From: Mucor racemosus
Lineage: Eukaryota; Mucoromycota; Mucoromycetes; Mucorales; Mucoraceae
Direction: 5' to 3'
Assembly: GCA_027405735.1 (NCBI GenBank)
Contig: JAPEHQ010000008.1
Span: forward strand, 682,001-746,000
DNA length: 64,000 bases
Shown here in pieces: positions 31,869-45,500 of this stretch (position 1 is its first letter; each line of letters opens with the position of its first letter). The position numbers and the translations under genes are program-made. The notes beneath the pieces were generated by a model that worked only from the letters and a program-made list of their open reading frames with translations, searched no databases and was not told where the DNA came from.

Positions 31869-34489
31869 TTAAACAAGATGCGCTAACCAAACAAGATATT
31901 CGTTAGAAGCAGCGTTTTTATATATAAATTTTTGGTAAGATACTTACATTGAGATGGGCCAATCAAAGCAGATGTATCTTGTACAGTTACTTGATGAAGT
32001 CTATTATTAAATCTATATTGTACTCGAAGTTTTTTCTTTTCTCCCAAGCAGGGATCATAGAATCCCAAAATATTTGTCTATAAAATTTTAGTTTCTAAAT
32101 CCCAAATTAATAAGACACCACAACTGTTTACCTTTGAATGACCGCCGGGGATTGTCAGTCGAGACTCATTAACTAATGTTTGAATAACGGTTGTAACGTC
32201 GATCACTTCTTCGACATCATTATTGTCATTTTCACCATCTAAATTCTCTAAATGACCATACCAAGCTTTTATAATAACAAGACCTATTTGTAGAATTATC
32301 AGTGAATTTCAGTGTTCCCCTTAAAATCTCCTTTTATATAATATAACAATACCATTAGGCTTCTTCTCCTCTTGTTTCTTCTTTCTATCAGCAATATCCA
32401 TCATTAATGTTTGTGCATCTAAAGCTTCCTGTTTACGATTTGCAAGATATTCTGAATGTTCTTCTCTTAATTCATTGATTTTTCTATTTTGAAGACCAAT
32501 ATTATTTTTAATATCAAATATGGAATTTACAGAAACATCAACAAAAACAATAACAACTTACTCTTTGATAAGTCTCTTGCGACGGGGTTTCAATACTAAT
32601 TGATCAAGAGCAACTGCAACGGAAGCTGGAATCACCGCACCGAAGAACGCTAATTTAAGGTCAAACTCGGATGCGAGAATTATAGGTAATACAGCCTTTT
32701 GTCCAAGGCGAGAGACCCTAAGTAATTACGGTATTAATATCCGCCCCTTTTCTCCTTGATCTCCTTTAAAGCTTCCCCCCTTACCTAAATTTAACAATAA
32801 CACCCAAAGGTAGTCCACATTCCATTGACATGCCAATTCGTACATGCTCCGTCATTTTATGATCGCTACCAATACTAACAACTACGCCACCTTCTGATGA
32901 TAATGTACAAGACATAGTAAGACGTGCTTGATTGGGTAACTTGTAGGTATGCTCACCAGCAATGTGGGACGACATGATACCAGTCTATTCTTGAATGTGA
33001 TTAGCTTCTTTTTTGCTTTTTTTTTCTTATAGATTAAATAAACATTTACCTGTATTTCTCCACTATAATTACCGTGTTTGTTCATACCTGCCATACCAAG
33101 TGATACAGAGGATCTATCCATTTTTTGAGAGATATCACCACCCCAGCCAAAAAGAGACCATTCACCAGTACGGTATGTCATGTAACCTGTAGTGGCCGAG
33201 AAAAGCCGGCGCCCGACAGTGGCAGAGAGTACAGGAGGGTCGTACACAGAATTTAATTGAGCGGTAGTATTTACAAAACTATAGAAATCTAGCAGTTAAT
33301 AAGTGTATATTTGTTATTCCAAATTAAATTACCTGTCTGCAGAAATTGAATAATAAGTTTTTAATGAAAGCATTCTTGGTTTTAACAATGTTGCAGTAAC
33401 CTATCAAATTATGTACATTTTTAGTAAATTGAATTTACAATCTTGATTTCTTTCTTACCTCTCCCCATAATTTAGGAGATACTGTATGACGAATTGTGCC
33501 CAGTACGTTACCACCACCCATACCAGATCTGGAGACCATTGATCCACCTATAACTGCATGAGTCTGAGGTCCAATTTGTGTCTATATGATTCAGAATTGT
33601 GTCAGTTACAATGCTATGAAAAAAATAAGCTTGTAATTACTTCAAATGAATGGCGCATAAATAATTGTTGTGTTTGTGCCTTGGAGAGTGCATGGATAAT
33701 GGCATTTCTCTTTTTAGTAGGTTGAATTTGTTGTCCAAATCCAGCAAATACAGGTGGCTCATATGGATCAAATACTTGTGTTGCATCTAATGTCAATTGA
33801 AATTCTCCTCTAGATCTCACCAAATTCTCTAAATCTTGTTCTCTTTTTTGACGAGCCTTTTTCTCGTATTCTTCTCTCAACTAGGAAACCTTTAATTAAA
33901 CCAAAAATCATTATTTCCAAATATGCAAAATCCTTACTTCTTCAGTTGATTTGTAACGAGGTCCAATATCCCAAGATGCATTTAATCCTTCTTCGCCATA
34001 TGTATCATAAATTACTCTTTTTTGAGAATCAGATAAAACTATATGACGAGTATCAGCACTAAGTTATCGCATCAATTGTGTTAAATAACATACCTTCGTA
34101 TGCTTTTTGAATAACTTGAAATCTTGATTCTGCCATTCTCTTTTTGGTCTCATCTGTATGCTAAGTAAATTATGATATTAATAAATTCCTCCTAATTGAA
34201 CAAATCCACAAATCCAGTATACCTTGTCAGGATGAAAAAAACGACACAACTTCTTGTAAGCCTCTTTGATTTCCTCATCTGTAGCCTATATGTATGAAAT
34301 TACACGATGAATAAAATCATAGAAATATAGAACGTTTACATTTTCAATTACCTTTTTGGAGATGTTTAAAATGCCATAGAAATCGGCAGATGAGGGCGCT
34401 AAATCTTTCTCGAGTTTCTTTAAATCATCATCGTCTGCTTCATGTTCGGAAGGATCGTTCACTGTTTGTGTATACTCATAAGGATCCAT
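31869..34489 (-). CDS. DNAJC11: DNAJC11-like mitochondrial J-domain protein
   Basis: Fourteen exons on the minus strand: 34352-34489, 34223-34285, 34094-34160, 33938-34038, 33641-33880, 33459-33581, 33333-33400, 33050-33278, 32785-32984, 32562-32717, 32353-32483, 32132-32283, 31948-32077 and 31869-31882; 603 residues. The J domain comes early: DFYGILNISKKATDEEIKEA, then LCRFFHPDK with the HPD triplet. The middle is a beta-rich region (GMGGGNVLGTIRHTVSPKLW, YMTYRTGEWSLFGWGGDIS) and the end is the DUF3395-type domain (ILGFYDPCLGEKKKLRVQY, RLHQVTVQDTSALI). The final 14 nt exon is chosen because it gives an end QSHLV, like the IPxQSHR ending of animal DNAJC11; read-through would add an unrelated tail. 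Animal DNAJC11 works with MICOS and the outer-membrane SAM complex in shaping cristae; the same role here is inferred. Confidence 0.92.
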
Positions 34490-34794
34490 TTTAAGAAATT
34501 TATGTGTTAAACAAAAAAAAAAGCAGGACACCCTTGTGTGTGTAAATGTATGGATTATAATGCGTTATACAAAAACATAAGTGACTCTTTAGGCCGGGTG
34601 TTCAATAGTTTATTATTTTGCTGCCTGCCCCAGCAATGTTGCGCCCATATAATTACAACTCCAGGAGAAAAGGGGCTAACCTGGATATTCTACAAGCGGC
34701 TTTAAAGTAAAGCAAAATAATATTTGAATTGCATCAAAATAATGAGCATAGATTCTTGTAGCTTTCAGCGAAATGAACAAGGCATCATAACTAC
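34490..34794. other. Region upstream of DNAJC11
   Basis: Presumed DNAJC11 promoter side; no gene. The dispersed repeat begins shortly after, near 34795. Confidence 0.4.
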
Positions 34795-37145
34795 TATGAA
34801 GGTCTTGCTGTTACGATGTACTGAGATTAAGTCTTTGTCATTGGATTTGACTCTTAGAAACATCTAATAATCTCAAGTTGCTTTTATTTCTAATTAATTA
34901 ATTAATTAATCTTGACAAAAAATTCACTTTTAAAATTATATTATGTTCTATTGTTACAATCTAAAATTAACAAACTATATTAACTTGCTGTCATACTTTC
35001 GGAAAAAACATTACACTCCATAAGTTAGAATGCATTTTGCTTTTTTTTTTTTTGTAGGTATCTACATTACAGTATAATTTGAACCGTCAAAAACTTCAAT
35101 TTTTCATAATTTTCAATTTTCAAAATTGGACCGTACCGTTTTTTTCTATAACTTCATACCAAACGCTTTTTAGAATATACCTTAGACACTGCTAAACAGG
35201 CATGAATTGGTCGCATTATGCTACCTATCCCTAAATTTATTTTATATCTCACAAAAGACTCAAAAACGCGTAAAATTCATTGCCTTTTCCTTGAAAACTG
35301 AGTCTCATTTTTTATTCATGCTCTAATTTTTTTTTCACTAAATAACACCAAGATAAAATTATATGCCAATGTACCTGAGATGTTCAGCTTTAATCCAAAA
35401 ATGAGTATCCAAAAATATCCTACTTTTTGCAGTTGGTATTAATTTTTTAGGGCTAATGTTCCAGATTTTTTACGCGTATTTCACTGCTAATGGACTGAAA
35501 ACTTTGAGGCTTTATATCTCCAGAAACAATTAATCTATACTAACGCTTTTTAATAATGAAGTTTACTTGTTTTGAAGTGCTCTATAACATATTTTAATAT
35601 TAAAAAATTCTGGGCACTTTTATTTTTTTTCATTTTTTTTGACATTTCTATAGTAGGTTTCAAAATATTGGTTAAATTGAGCAACATTTTTTTTGCATTC
35701 ATATTATCAAGCTCGTTGGGCTCTCTCAGACCCAACTTAGAGTTTTTTAAAATATTGATTTTTCGTGGAGATACCCTCAAAAATGTGTACAAAAAGGTAC
35801 CTCCATTTCTGGCGTCCATTTTCCCCTTGTATACCCTCATCCCAAATTCTGAAACTGAAAAAAAATTGGACAAAAATCTTACTTTCTCTATGGAAAATGT
35901 AGCTAAAAAGTTAAATAATAGCTCGATCAATAGATAATTTGTTTGCGCACCATTGCCGTTTATTATATTTTAAATATGCTTATAAAAAGTGTTCTGTATC
36001 TTCAAAAAACCTCCAAAATTCCAATTGCATTTTGCGCAAAATTTTATGTGAAACATTTTTTTAAATTTTATATAGATGGATGCAGAATTTTAAACTGTAC
36101 AAAAACCATTTAATACGCTAGGTCTACTTATTTTGCAGTTCATGAGCATTTAAACAATTTTCTTTTTGAATCATTTTTGGTACATTTTTAAAAATAAATT
36201 TTGGAAGCCCGTTATGATAGGTTTCAAGCTGTGATAAAAACTATTATTTTGATTATCTCGACAAAAAATCAATATTTTTTGCTAAAACAAAAAATGCAGA
36301 ATAGCAAACTATTAAACCTATCTTGTGAATACAGAAATTAAGCCCTGGATGATGAGTTTTAAGCTTTACAAAATAATAAACTAATACTTACAACTGCAGT
36401 CAACAAGAAAAAAAAGCCTATCCTTGTGAATATTGATCCAATTAATCTCAAATTATACATGATGATAGATTTAAATATATCCAGCATAAAAATTTATACT
36501 TCTACTTTCACAAATTACTGTGAATTGAGAAAACCATCAGCAAAACATGATATTTCTGCCCAATAAAACTAACTGCTGTATCGTACAGTATATTTTCATG
36601 TTTAATAAATAATACTTAAAAAAGAATATAATTAAAAGAGAAGGAGTAATGAATCAGTTCTTCAACTGTATAATAAAAACAAAATAATATCGTTTGTTTA
36701 TATATTAAAAGTATAGTCTTTTACTGTATATTGATTTGACATTGAGATCCTGAGATGTAATTTAAGGCACTATTATTGAACCATTATATCTGTTTGATAG
36801 TAATAATCTATGGATTGAAAAGGATCAATCATAATTTAACCGTGCTTTCAGAGCTTATTATGAGTTGCTTTATTTCAATGTTGCGCTAAATATGCTTGGA
36901 TGTTGATTTGATAGCTATTTGATTAACTAACCACTACTGGGATGAAATAATATGGTGTCGTAATTGAGGTCCAAGCGTTCTTGGTAATTACTGAATTAAA
37001 CTTAGTACGCTAGGATTTTCTTATAATATCCGATATCAAGACTTACACTTCAATACATGTTGTAGTCAATAGATTGTAAGATGTATTGATGATAATACTG
37101 TATAAGGTGATAACGTATGATACTAGGTGGAATACAACAGATTCT
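34795..37145 (-). repeat. Dispersed repeat copy, inverted
   Basis: The reverse complement matches 24545-26345 and extends it both ways. The distal end carries GTTACGATGTACTGAGATTAAG at 34810-34831, shared with 54060-54085. The proximal end (36950-37145) matches, inverted, 22340-22520, including the loop core. It includes the family's short frame (35550-35930, minus). This is the most complete single copy and the best one for defining family ends. Confidence 0.8.
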
Positions 37146-38153
37146 GTCCATGTGCATGACATTAACCCCATGTGTGCATAATAGTAGAATTTCCCATAAG
37201 CATATCATTATCCCTATTTGTGCATAATAATAAAATCTGACCATGAGTGTAATAATGAGCTGATCTTATGGGCGCAAAGTGATTGTACATGAGCATCTTA
37301 CCGTTCTCAAAATTTCATTGCATTTTTTTACTGGAATGGGTTTTTAAATTGCATTTGTTTTTATTAATATAAATTATAGACAATACAATTCAATACGTTG
37401 TTGATGTAGAGCCCTACATGCAACAGTCAATGTATTTACGATTATCATCATTTGTAAATATGTTTATAGCTATAATGTTCACAGCAATAATGGTTTTTGC
37501 TCGAGCATAAACTTAAATAACAATTACTACTTAAATTTATATGCAAGCCAAATCTAAGATTATAGATGTTACTTTATCACACATAAAATTTAAACAAATC
37601 AACCTTCTTCTTTAAACTTACTATTTTGGTTTACGATTGTCAGCTGTAAAAAGATTTGTTTTCAAGCATAGCTACGATCAAAACTATGGCTATTAGACGA
37701 GACATTAGATTATTCTTTTTTTGTTTCTATATCATTTGAAATTTTATCATTTTTCTGGAACATTTCGTGGGTTTGTAGCCAGTTATAGCTTTTCATTGAG
37801 TAGATATAAATATCATTGCCTTTGATTTAATCTGGTAATCAAGAAATATGTCAACAATACAGTAGTAAATAATGATATTTGATCCTAAAATGCGATTAAA
37901 TGAAAATATCAGTCTTTAATATAGACTGCTACATATAATATTAAAAACATTAGTTTCTTATGTTGTTAAAATGCGTATTTAGATAAAAGAAAAGAATATC
38001 AGATTGATAATAGTCTGATATGCCTTATCAAACAGTGAATATATCCATAGAATATGAAAACAAAAAGGGAGGAAGAACATACGTAGAAAAGGATTTTCAA
38101 GGCTTTACATTATTTAGCACAATTAAAACCCTGCTAAATTGCACATTTCAGCC
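37146..38153. other. Gene-free AT-rich sequence
   Basis: No gene, RNA or recognised repeat. A duplicated TGTGCATAATA motif occurs near 37172 and 37219. Confidence 0.4.
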
Positions 38154-38815
38154 TGTGCTGAACTAGGATACTATTTCCCCACATAATAAATTAAATGTTA
38201 TCTCACATAAAACCATGCTCTAATATTCAAATAGAGATAACATGAATTTAACAGTAAATACAGAAAGTATTAGTAATTTAACATATAAATAAAATAGACC
38301 GAATCATAAACAAAGCAAATTGATTCATAAAATAAACTGAAGAAACACATAGATCAAAGTAAGGATTGCTCTATGCGGATCATTAAAAAATATGCCAAAA
38401 ACGGGCATTAAAAGACCGCCTTGATTATGTAAATCAAGAAGCTCAATATAAACTTTAAAATCACAAACAAACTAATTGATTTACCAAAAAGAATAAACAT
38501 ATGGATATTGCATGAAGACAATGGAATCATGCTTCAATCATTTAATAAGTAGCATGATGATATATGTATGGAATGCAGCATTGTCTGATCCGCATGTTAA
38601 ACATCACGGTTTGACAGAAGTCCTAAGTTGGTAATTCGGTTATTCCTAATTCTGATAGATCACTGACAGTTACGGTGCAACTCCCAGATATAACAAAATC
38701 ACAACTAATATAAATAGAGTAGAAATATAGACCTATTGCACACTATCCATTTTTTGAATAAAGAAGGATTTAAACTGTATCTTTTTTTAAAGCTTTTATT
38801 TTACATTTTACTGCA
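38154..38815 (+). mobile_element. Solo LTR of the gypsy family with 5 bp target duplication CAGCC
   Basis: 662 bp running TGTGCTGAAC...TTTTACTGCA on the plus strand, flanked by CAGCC at 38149-38153 and 38816-38820. A TATA box (AATATAAATAGAG) lies near 38708, and ATAAAGAAGG follows near 38758. It is a close match to the inverted solo LTR at 21410-22084, and both share ends and TATA region with the 5' LTR at 3959-4441. Confidence 0.93.
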
Positions 38816-38820
38816 CAGCC

Positions 38821-41800
38821 TATGTAAAAGCAGTATTACGACGTATGAACCATAAACTAAATATAATAGGCAATAACTGTTACCATAGGAGCATACATAT
38901 TTCTACCAAAAAGAACCGTCTGTCATATCATACATTCATTAAAAAATTGCAAAAGCGAACCCGTAGAGTGACGCTGTAATTGAGCATAGCATGATTGAAC
39001 GGCTAAGTCTCTTATATTATGGTATATCTAAGTTTTAAATAAAAAAGCGTTTCTTTTTTTAACTTTTATTATATTTAACCACGTGTGGTCTGAAAATTCA
39101 GTTTTTGTAGCGGACATTTTTCGGGACTCATTTTATCCTTACCAACACTCATGATTTTCATCAAAAAACAGAAAAATCAAATTTTGATACCAAAATCGAC
39201 GTTTAAATACATTACATTGTGAGAGAAAATTGTAGGCATAACTAATACGCATTTGATAAAAACTTAATATCAAACATTAAGTAATGAAACTTTGTATTTT
39301 TGCCCCAAAAACGGATTTTTGGTTGAAGGATTTTCATGTAATATTTTGCAATAAAAAAGTTTGTTATTTTTTATTAAGCAGATAGAGCGCTAAACTCCGT
39401 ATATGTGTATATTTTTTGTTTTTATAGTTGGTAGTATAATTAACTCTAGATTTGCAAAATCAGAAAAAAAAAATTAAAAAATGTCAAAATTGATGATCTG
39501 GACAAAAATAATTTTCTAAATTAATATTCCGCTTATAAGCCTTGTAAGCCTTAAAAATAAGAGATTTTATAATACTTGAGAATTTTTTCAAGAATTTGCG
39601 ATACTACTGTATCCACTTGATTCAAGCTTGCTACTGTAAATCTTTATACATGTTAATATTGTGTGGTAATTTATTTGATAATAATATAGTTTTGCTTTAA
39701 AATTATTGCGTTAGAGGTAATTTATATTGAATTTTAGTCTTACCTCTCCAATATCATAAACATAAACATAAACATGGCCATCGCTGGAACTTATTGCCGC
39801 CTTTTTACCCTCTTTGTCCCAAGCCAGTTTATTCAACAACAATGCTTTACCAGAGCCAACTTACGTACTTGCAATGGTTTCTCGGTATTTGCATTCAAAT
39901 TTCATAAATTAAATTGACTGGTTTCATCTACAGTAAGTATCAAACATATCATCAGCCCGTATTAAGATAAATGTCAATCTAAAATTAGAAACATCTCATT
40001 GCCGTTGTTATAAGCTAGGAAAAGCTTGATTTTTTAAAAATACAGCAATCAAATAAAAAACAAGTTGATGCTAATAGCATATGGTGAGTATTTAACATCT
40101 AAGTAGTAGTTTTGATAAAGTATGCTTTTTTTAAACCCTTTTAACAATCCTGCGGCAAATACAGCATCTTGGTCCTGTAATTTCTATCCATTAAAATATT
40201 GCGATCTCCACTACACAGTGAATACATCTTTTATCAATCTTGATCTCAATGTACATTGTGTATCAGGTTTTTACTAGTTGTATTTTATCTGATTTGTTAA
40301 TATTCAATCATATTGAACTATTGAGCAATGATTTGTAGCATTGCTAAAAAAAAAGCTTCAAGAGTTTTCTGCATATCAAATTATGCAATTTAATATCAAT
40401 GATTGCAATTAACTATGCTTTTTGAACCTATTGGTGTTGATCCAAATTGCAGTGGAATTACATACTAAAAACGCTTGATAAAAATAAAACAACCTAAATT
40501 CCAAGTGTCGCTCATAAAATATGATGCCACTTGAAATGTGAACAACAATAATGAACAAACGCTTCAATTGAACACAATAACAAATGCATGCTAAAAATAT
40601 GAAATACCTTTTTGAACCATACATGTCGTGTAGATGATAGCACCCTTGATCACGGTGCAATCAATTACACAAATGACATATATATCAAAGCAGGATTCTA
40701 TTCAAATCGATAATAATACTAAGCAAAGATATCAATGTAGCCAACTGTTCATCTATATTGAAGTTGCACTATCAATATAAATAAGATTCAAGCATATAAA
40801 AACTACCCCTTAAAAATCAAGGTTACATAAAATAGATATAACAATAATAAGCAAAACAACCATTTTCCAAAAGGTCGATATTGTCACACTTGACATCAAT
40901 CCCTTATGATCAATTCTCTGCATGATTTACCTATTAAAGTATTAAATCAATAACAATGTACTCAAAACTAAAAGATTACTAAATATACATCCATTCAAGT
41001 CTGATGGTATCCAAATTCTCCAAATCACTATAAATGCCCTCATACTTTTTCAATTATTTTAAATCTTCAGAAATATTTTGTAATAAAAACTTTAGCTGAT
41101 TATAATTGTATTTCTACTGTTTTTATTTTTAATACATATATATATATTTTTAGTAAATAACTTCGTCATTTACTGCACGAATAATTAGTACTTTCATTCA
41201 AAAGTAAGCTTTGCTTAATACATTTACATTCACACATTCAATAAATGACATTGCATTTATTATCTGTTATATCAATCGACCAACTTCATCTTGATTCGAT
41301 ACATTTGACAATTAAATGCCTAAATTACACTTGAGCTACCAGGTATCGCCATAAAAAAAACTCGTATAGGTCGGCGAAGCATCACAATTTGGATCATTTT
41401 TTTGTGTTCATAGATCTAAGCTCTCTCTCACATCTCACATTTATAAATATCTGCATGAACCATATCTTTATCTGTTCAATTTAACTGAAATACGTTGAAG
41501 GCCAACATCATACTTGATAAAACGCCTTACTTTATTGCGAGCCAACACAACTAATTTGATGCTAGTTTAGCATCAGTAGTTGAATTTGAGATTGGACAAT
41601 CCCTATTAATAGTTTTGCATACCATGAGCTAATAATGGACCATTATTATAATAAGCCCGCTAATCAAGAATGGTGAATTAACTCTAATGGACGGACGAGT
41701 TGATGTAGCAGTATAATCGAAGTATCAAAATCAAATATAGCAATTGGATGAGCAAGATATGATAAAACATGTAAATTAGCATAACTGAATTGTTTTAAGC

Positions 41801-43324
41801 AATTTGAACTGAATACGCCTTTAATTTTGGCCTATAAAAATTGATTTATTAGTAAAATTAATTAACAAGTAATGATTATGGTGTACCTTTGGTAGTTGGT
41901 GGTGGTATACAAGACAACATCTTGTTTTCCTCTTCTTGGCTGCTGCCTGCTGGCCACTAAATAGAAACAAATATTCTTTAGAAACTAAGTAGATTAGCCT
42001 GAGTTTATTATTCATTCAAATTAATAAGTCAATACTATACATACTTTTATAATCATCAGTTTTTCTCCAGGTAGATATCGACTTTATACCAAAAAAGCAT
42101 TGTTTATAATAACGTAGATTATGGAACAAAATGACTAAGCCTTGGATGCTTTTTTTGTTCGAGAAAAATATTATAACGCACCCTAACATTAACAGGTAAT
42201 AATTTATTTTCAAATAAACAATAGGAAAAACATGTACTTGTTCCTGCTACTTGATTTCAGTTAATAAAAGATATTGGTATTTTTGTTGTAGTTTTAAACA
42301 TAAATAAAAGAGCTGAGGAAAGAGTGGGGGAAGAGCAAAGAAAAATAATTCTAAATCAGTTGATTTTGTGCGTTACAAGCAGAAATTTACAAAGGCATAA
42401 ATACTTTTAGTGTTGCCAAACAGGTTGTTGTCGTTGCTCCCATTTGGTCTCCGAACGAACGACATGGGCAGAACTCTTCCAAACCCAAATTTCAAATTGA
42501 TATATCTTGTCAATAAGACAATTATGTTGAATCAGAATAACTCACATCTACTTCAAATCATTCAAGTTCTCGTCATTATTAATTATATCATAATTGATAT
42601 ACTTTAGTGAATTAGCTAAAAAACCTTGGTCTCATTGCTCTGCTCATCTGGGTTGCCTGATCTGCACAGATTTTTTTATTCTGCCCATAGGAAGCATGAT
42701 TTGGCCGTAGTGTTGTGGCTTTAAAACTATTGTATGTTTTTAATTCTTTTAGTGCTAAAAAAATTGTGGATAAGGCATAATTTTTTCAGATAAGTTAAAA
42801 AATTTGCACCTTTTTTTTATATAAAAGGTAAACATAGGTTTATATAGTATTCAATCATTTAAACAAGCGTTTTAAGATATTCATACGTCTATTGGATGCC
42901 ATTGGGCGTTATCCAATCAATAAAAAATTCAAAAAATTGAGTTTTGTAATTTTCTCTAAGAATAAAATAAAAAAAAAAAAAGAATCTTAAATTTTGCGCT
43001 ATATATGCTACTTTGTATAATTTTTTGAAAGCATACAGCCAAGTAATCCAAGTTTATTATGAGGATGATAATTTTTCTGCATATTTTTTGCAAGCAATTG
43101 CAAATTATTCATAAAGTCTACATGAATCTCAATGGCCTATTGATGAAGGTTGGTGTTCTTATTTGTAAATTAGATATTTATTAGTAAATAAATAAAAGTA
43201 AAGGGAGTGTAACAAGACAAATAAATCCACAAGGGATCATATAATAATTTCTTTGTAGTATTTATATAAGGAATGAGGCAAGGTTTTGCATGAATGAAAC
43301 TGAAATGTTTGACTCATTACACTG
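38821..43324. other. Long gene-poor AT-rich region
   Basis: About 4.5 kb with no intact gene. One decayed gene fragment is recognisable (39744-39905). At 41880-41960 the minus strand shows a short exon-like piece (GGCAGCAGCCAAGAAGAGG between AG and GT signals) that I cannot assign. Otherwise I see only degenerate AT-rich sequence. Confidence 0.4.
39744..39905 (-). pseudogene. Dynein intermediate chain-like fragment
   Basis: The minus strand reads ETIAST, stop, VGSGKALLLNKLAWDKEGKK, AAISSSDGHVYVYVYDIGE, then a GTAAG splice donor. This resembles the last WD40 repeat of cytoplasmic dynein intermediate chain, where a VxSGKALNKLAWDxxGxR block is followed by SSDGxVYVYDIGE. The stop at 39861-39863 falls where a Lys is usual. 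LLLN and VYVYVY look like small in-frame repeat expansions (GTTTAT three times). No further exons are seen on either side, so it is a remnant and not a working gene. The similarity is from memory of the family and needs a search. Confidence 0.5.
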
Positions 43325-45500
43325 ATCGAAATATAAAGAGAAATCTGTTATTTTTTCCCTAAATTATGTAATTATGCTAGATACAATAATAATACAAAAG
43401 CTGACTTTATTTCAGTAGTAGAAAATATAACTGAAGTTTCTAGTGAGTATATAATCAATAAATGAAAAATGGTGCTATGTATATATACAAAAATTTAGTA
43501 CTAGATAAAACGTATACTGTATATAATATAACAAAACTTCTATAATCTATAAAAGTTACGGTCATCAATGTTGAAAATACCTATCAGGGTTATATTATAT
43601 AAGGGGCAAGAGACACAAACAAAGATTTATTTGTTATGTTAAGGTTTATTTCAGAGTATATAATAAGGAAAATGATGAGGAGAACTGACGAAGAAATAAA
43701 AGGAATTATGAAAATAAGATGGTTATTTATACTAAATTATTCAAGAGTCTAGTTCCCTTCATGAACTAGACTTCAGGGACACAGTGTTACTGAATTACTC
43801 TATAACTTGAATGCGAGTAAGTTGATATTGTAATGTGGTCATTGGTTGTGCCGCAGTGCGGGTAGTAATAGAATATCTTGCATAAGCTGGAGATTGATAT
43901 GCAAATCGGATAAGGTAATAATGTGTGATATGTTTAGGATAGTAGTATAATAATAGATTAAGCTTGACAGGTTCATGACAATACCAGATCTCGTCCGATC
44001 TCCACAGGAAAACAATACCTGCTAATAAAGTATATATAATAAAAATTGATTTTTAGATTTTTTCTATGTAAAAGCTAAACAATCACACTTACTGTATGAT
44101 ATTTGTGTAATTATTTTTCTTACTAATTAATCAATAAAAAAAATTGCAATTTATTTTGTTCATTCTATCCTTAACAACCTATTTTGACTTGCTGTAGTAC
44201 ACGAAGAAACTACGCTCGATAAGTTAAAATGAATTTTAATATTAAATTTGGATTTTCAAAAAAAAAAATTCATAGTTTCAATCTTCAAAATTGGAGTATG
44301 CCTTCTTTCTATAACTAAACTCATAATAAAAATTTTTAGGATATACCTCAGAGACCACAAAATAGACATAAATTAGTCACATTATGCTAGCTATTTCTGA
44401 ATTCATTTTATATCTCATGAAAAGCTCAAAAACACGTAAAATTCACTGCTTTTTCCTTGAAAACTGGGTTTCACTTTTCATCGCTGCTTTACTTTTTTTT
44501 TCACTAAATAGCACCAGGATAAAATTATATGCCAATGTACCTGAGATGTTCAGCTTTAATTCAAAAACAAGTATCCGGAAATATCCTAGTTTTTGCAGTT
44601 GGTATTAATTTTTCAGTGCTAAGGTTTCAGATTCTTTACGCGTATTTCACTGCTAAAGAATTGAAAACTTTGAGGCTTCATATCTCTAGAAATAATTAAG
44701 CTATACTAACACTTTTTAATAATGAAACTTACTTGTTTTGAAGCGCTCTATAACATATTTTAATATAAAAAAAATCTGGGCGCTTTTATTTTTTTCATCT
44801 TTTTGGCATTTCTATAGTAGGTTTCAAAATATTGGTTAAATTGAGTAACATTTTTTTTACATTCATGTCATTAAGCTCGCTGAGCTCTCTCGGATCCAAC
44901 TTAATTTTTTTTCAAAATATTGATTTTTCGTGGAGATATCCTTAAAAATGTGTACAAAAAGTTACTTTCATCTCTAGCTTCCATTTTTCCCTTATATACC
45001 CTCATCCCAAATCCCGAATTTGAAAAAAAAATTGAACAAAAATCTCGTTTTTTCTACGAAAAATGCAGCTAGAAGGTTCAATAATAGCTCAATCGATAGA
45101 TAATTTTTTTGTAAATTTTTTTCATTACTTATATTTAAAATATGCTTACAAAAATTGATGTATATCTTTAAAAAACCTTCGAAATTTCAATCGTATTTTA
45201 CGTGAAATCTAATGTGAAGCATTTTTCTGAATTTTGTTTAGGTGGATGCAGAATTCAAAACGGTACAAGAATCATTTAATATGCTAGGCCGACTTACTTT
45301 ATAATTCATGAGCATTTAAACAAACTTGTTTTTTTAATCATTTTCTGGTCGATTTTACAAATCGATTTTGGAACTCAGCATAGATTTAAGCTGTAACATG
45401 AACTATTATTTTGATTATCTCGGCGAAAAATCAATATTTTTCGCTAAAGCAAAAAATGCAGAGTAGCTTAGAGTTGGGTCTATCTTGTGAATACAAAAAA
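43325..45500 (-). repeat. Dispersed repeat copy, inverted, with a nested solo LTR
   Basis: The reverse complement follows 6690-7990 and then 7991-8400, so it spans the junction between the tail block and the next unit's first block as one continuous piece. It is more diverged than the other copies: the short frame is broken after INILKK and the conserved block has several changes. It is interrupted by an LTR at 43582-43980. Confidence 0.8.
43582..43980 (-). mobile_element. Solo LTR of a second family with target duplication ATACC
   Basis: 399 bp, flanked by ATACC at 43577-43581 and 43981-43985. The empty site is known from repeat copy A (GATCTGGTATTTTCAACATT near 4571, on the other strand). 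On the minus strand it starts TGTCATGAACC, has a TATA box (TAGTATAAATAACC), and ends CCCTGATA, so the final CA is altered to TA. Its sequence is unlike the gypsy LTRs, so it is another LTR family. A 10 bp stem with a 7 nt loop (AGTCTAGTTC...GAACTAGACT) lies near 43747-43773. Confidence 0.85.

Noticed and set aside
37146..43324. A centromere in the gene-poor stretch
   Set aside because: Gene poverty and retroelement remnants alone are not evidence. No known centromere motif or special repeat array is recognisable; this would need CENP-A or kinetochore protein mapping.
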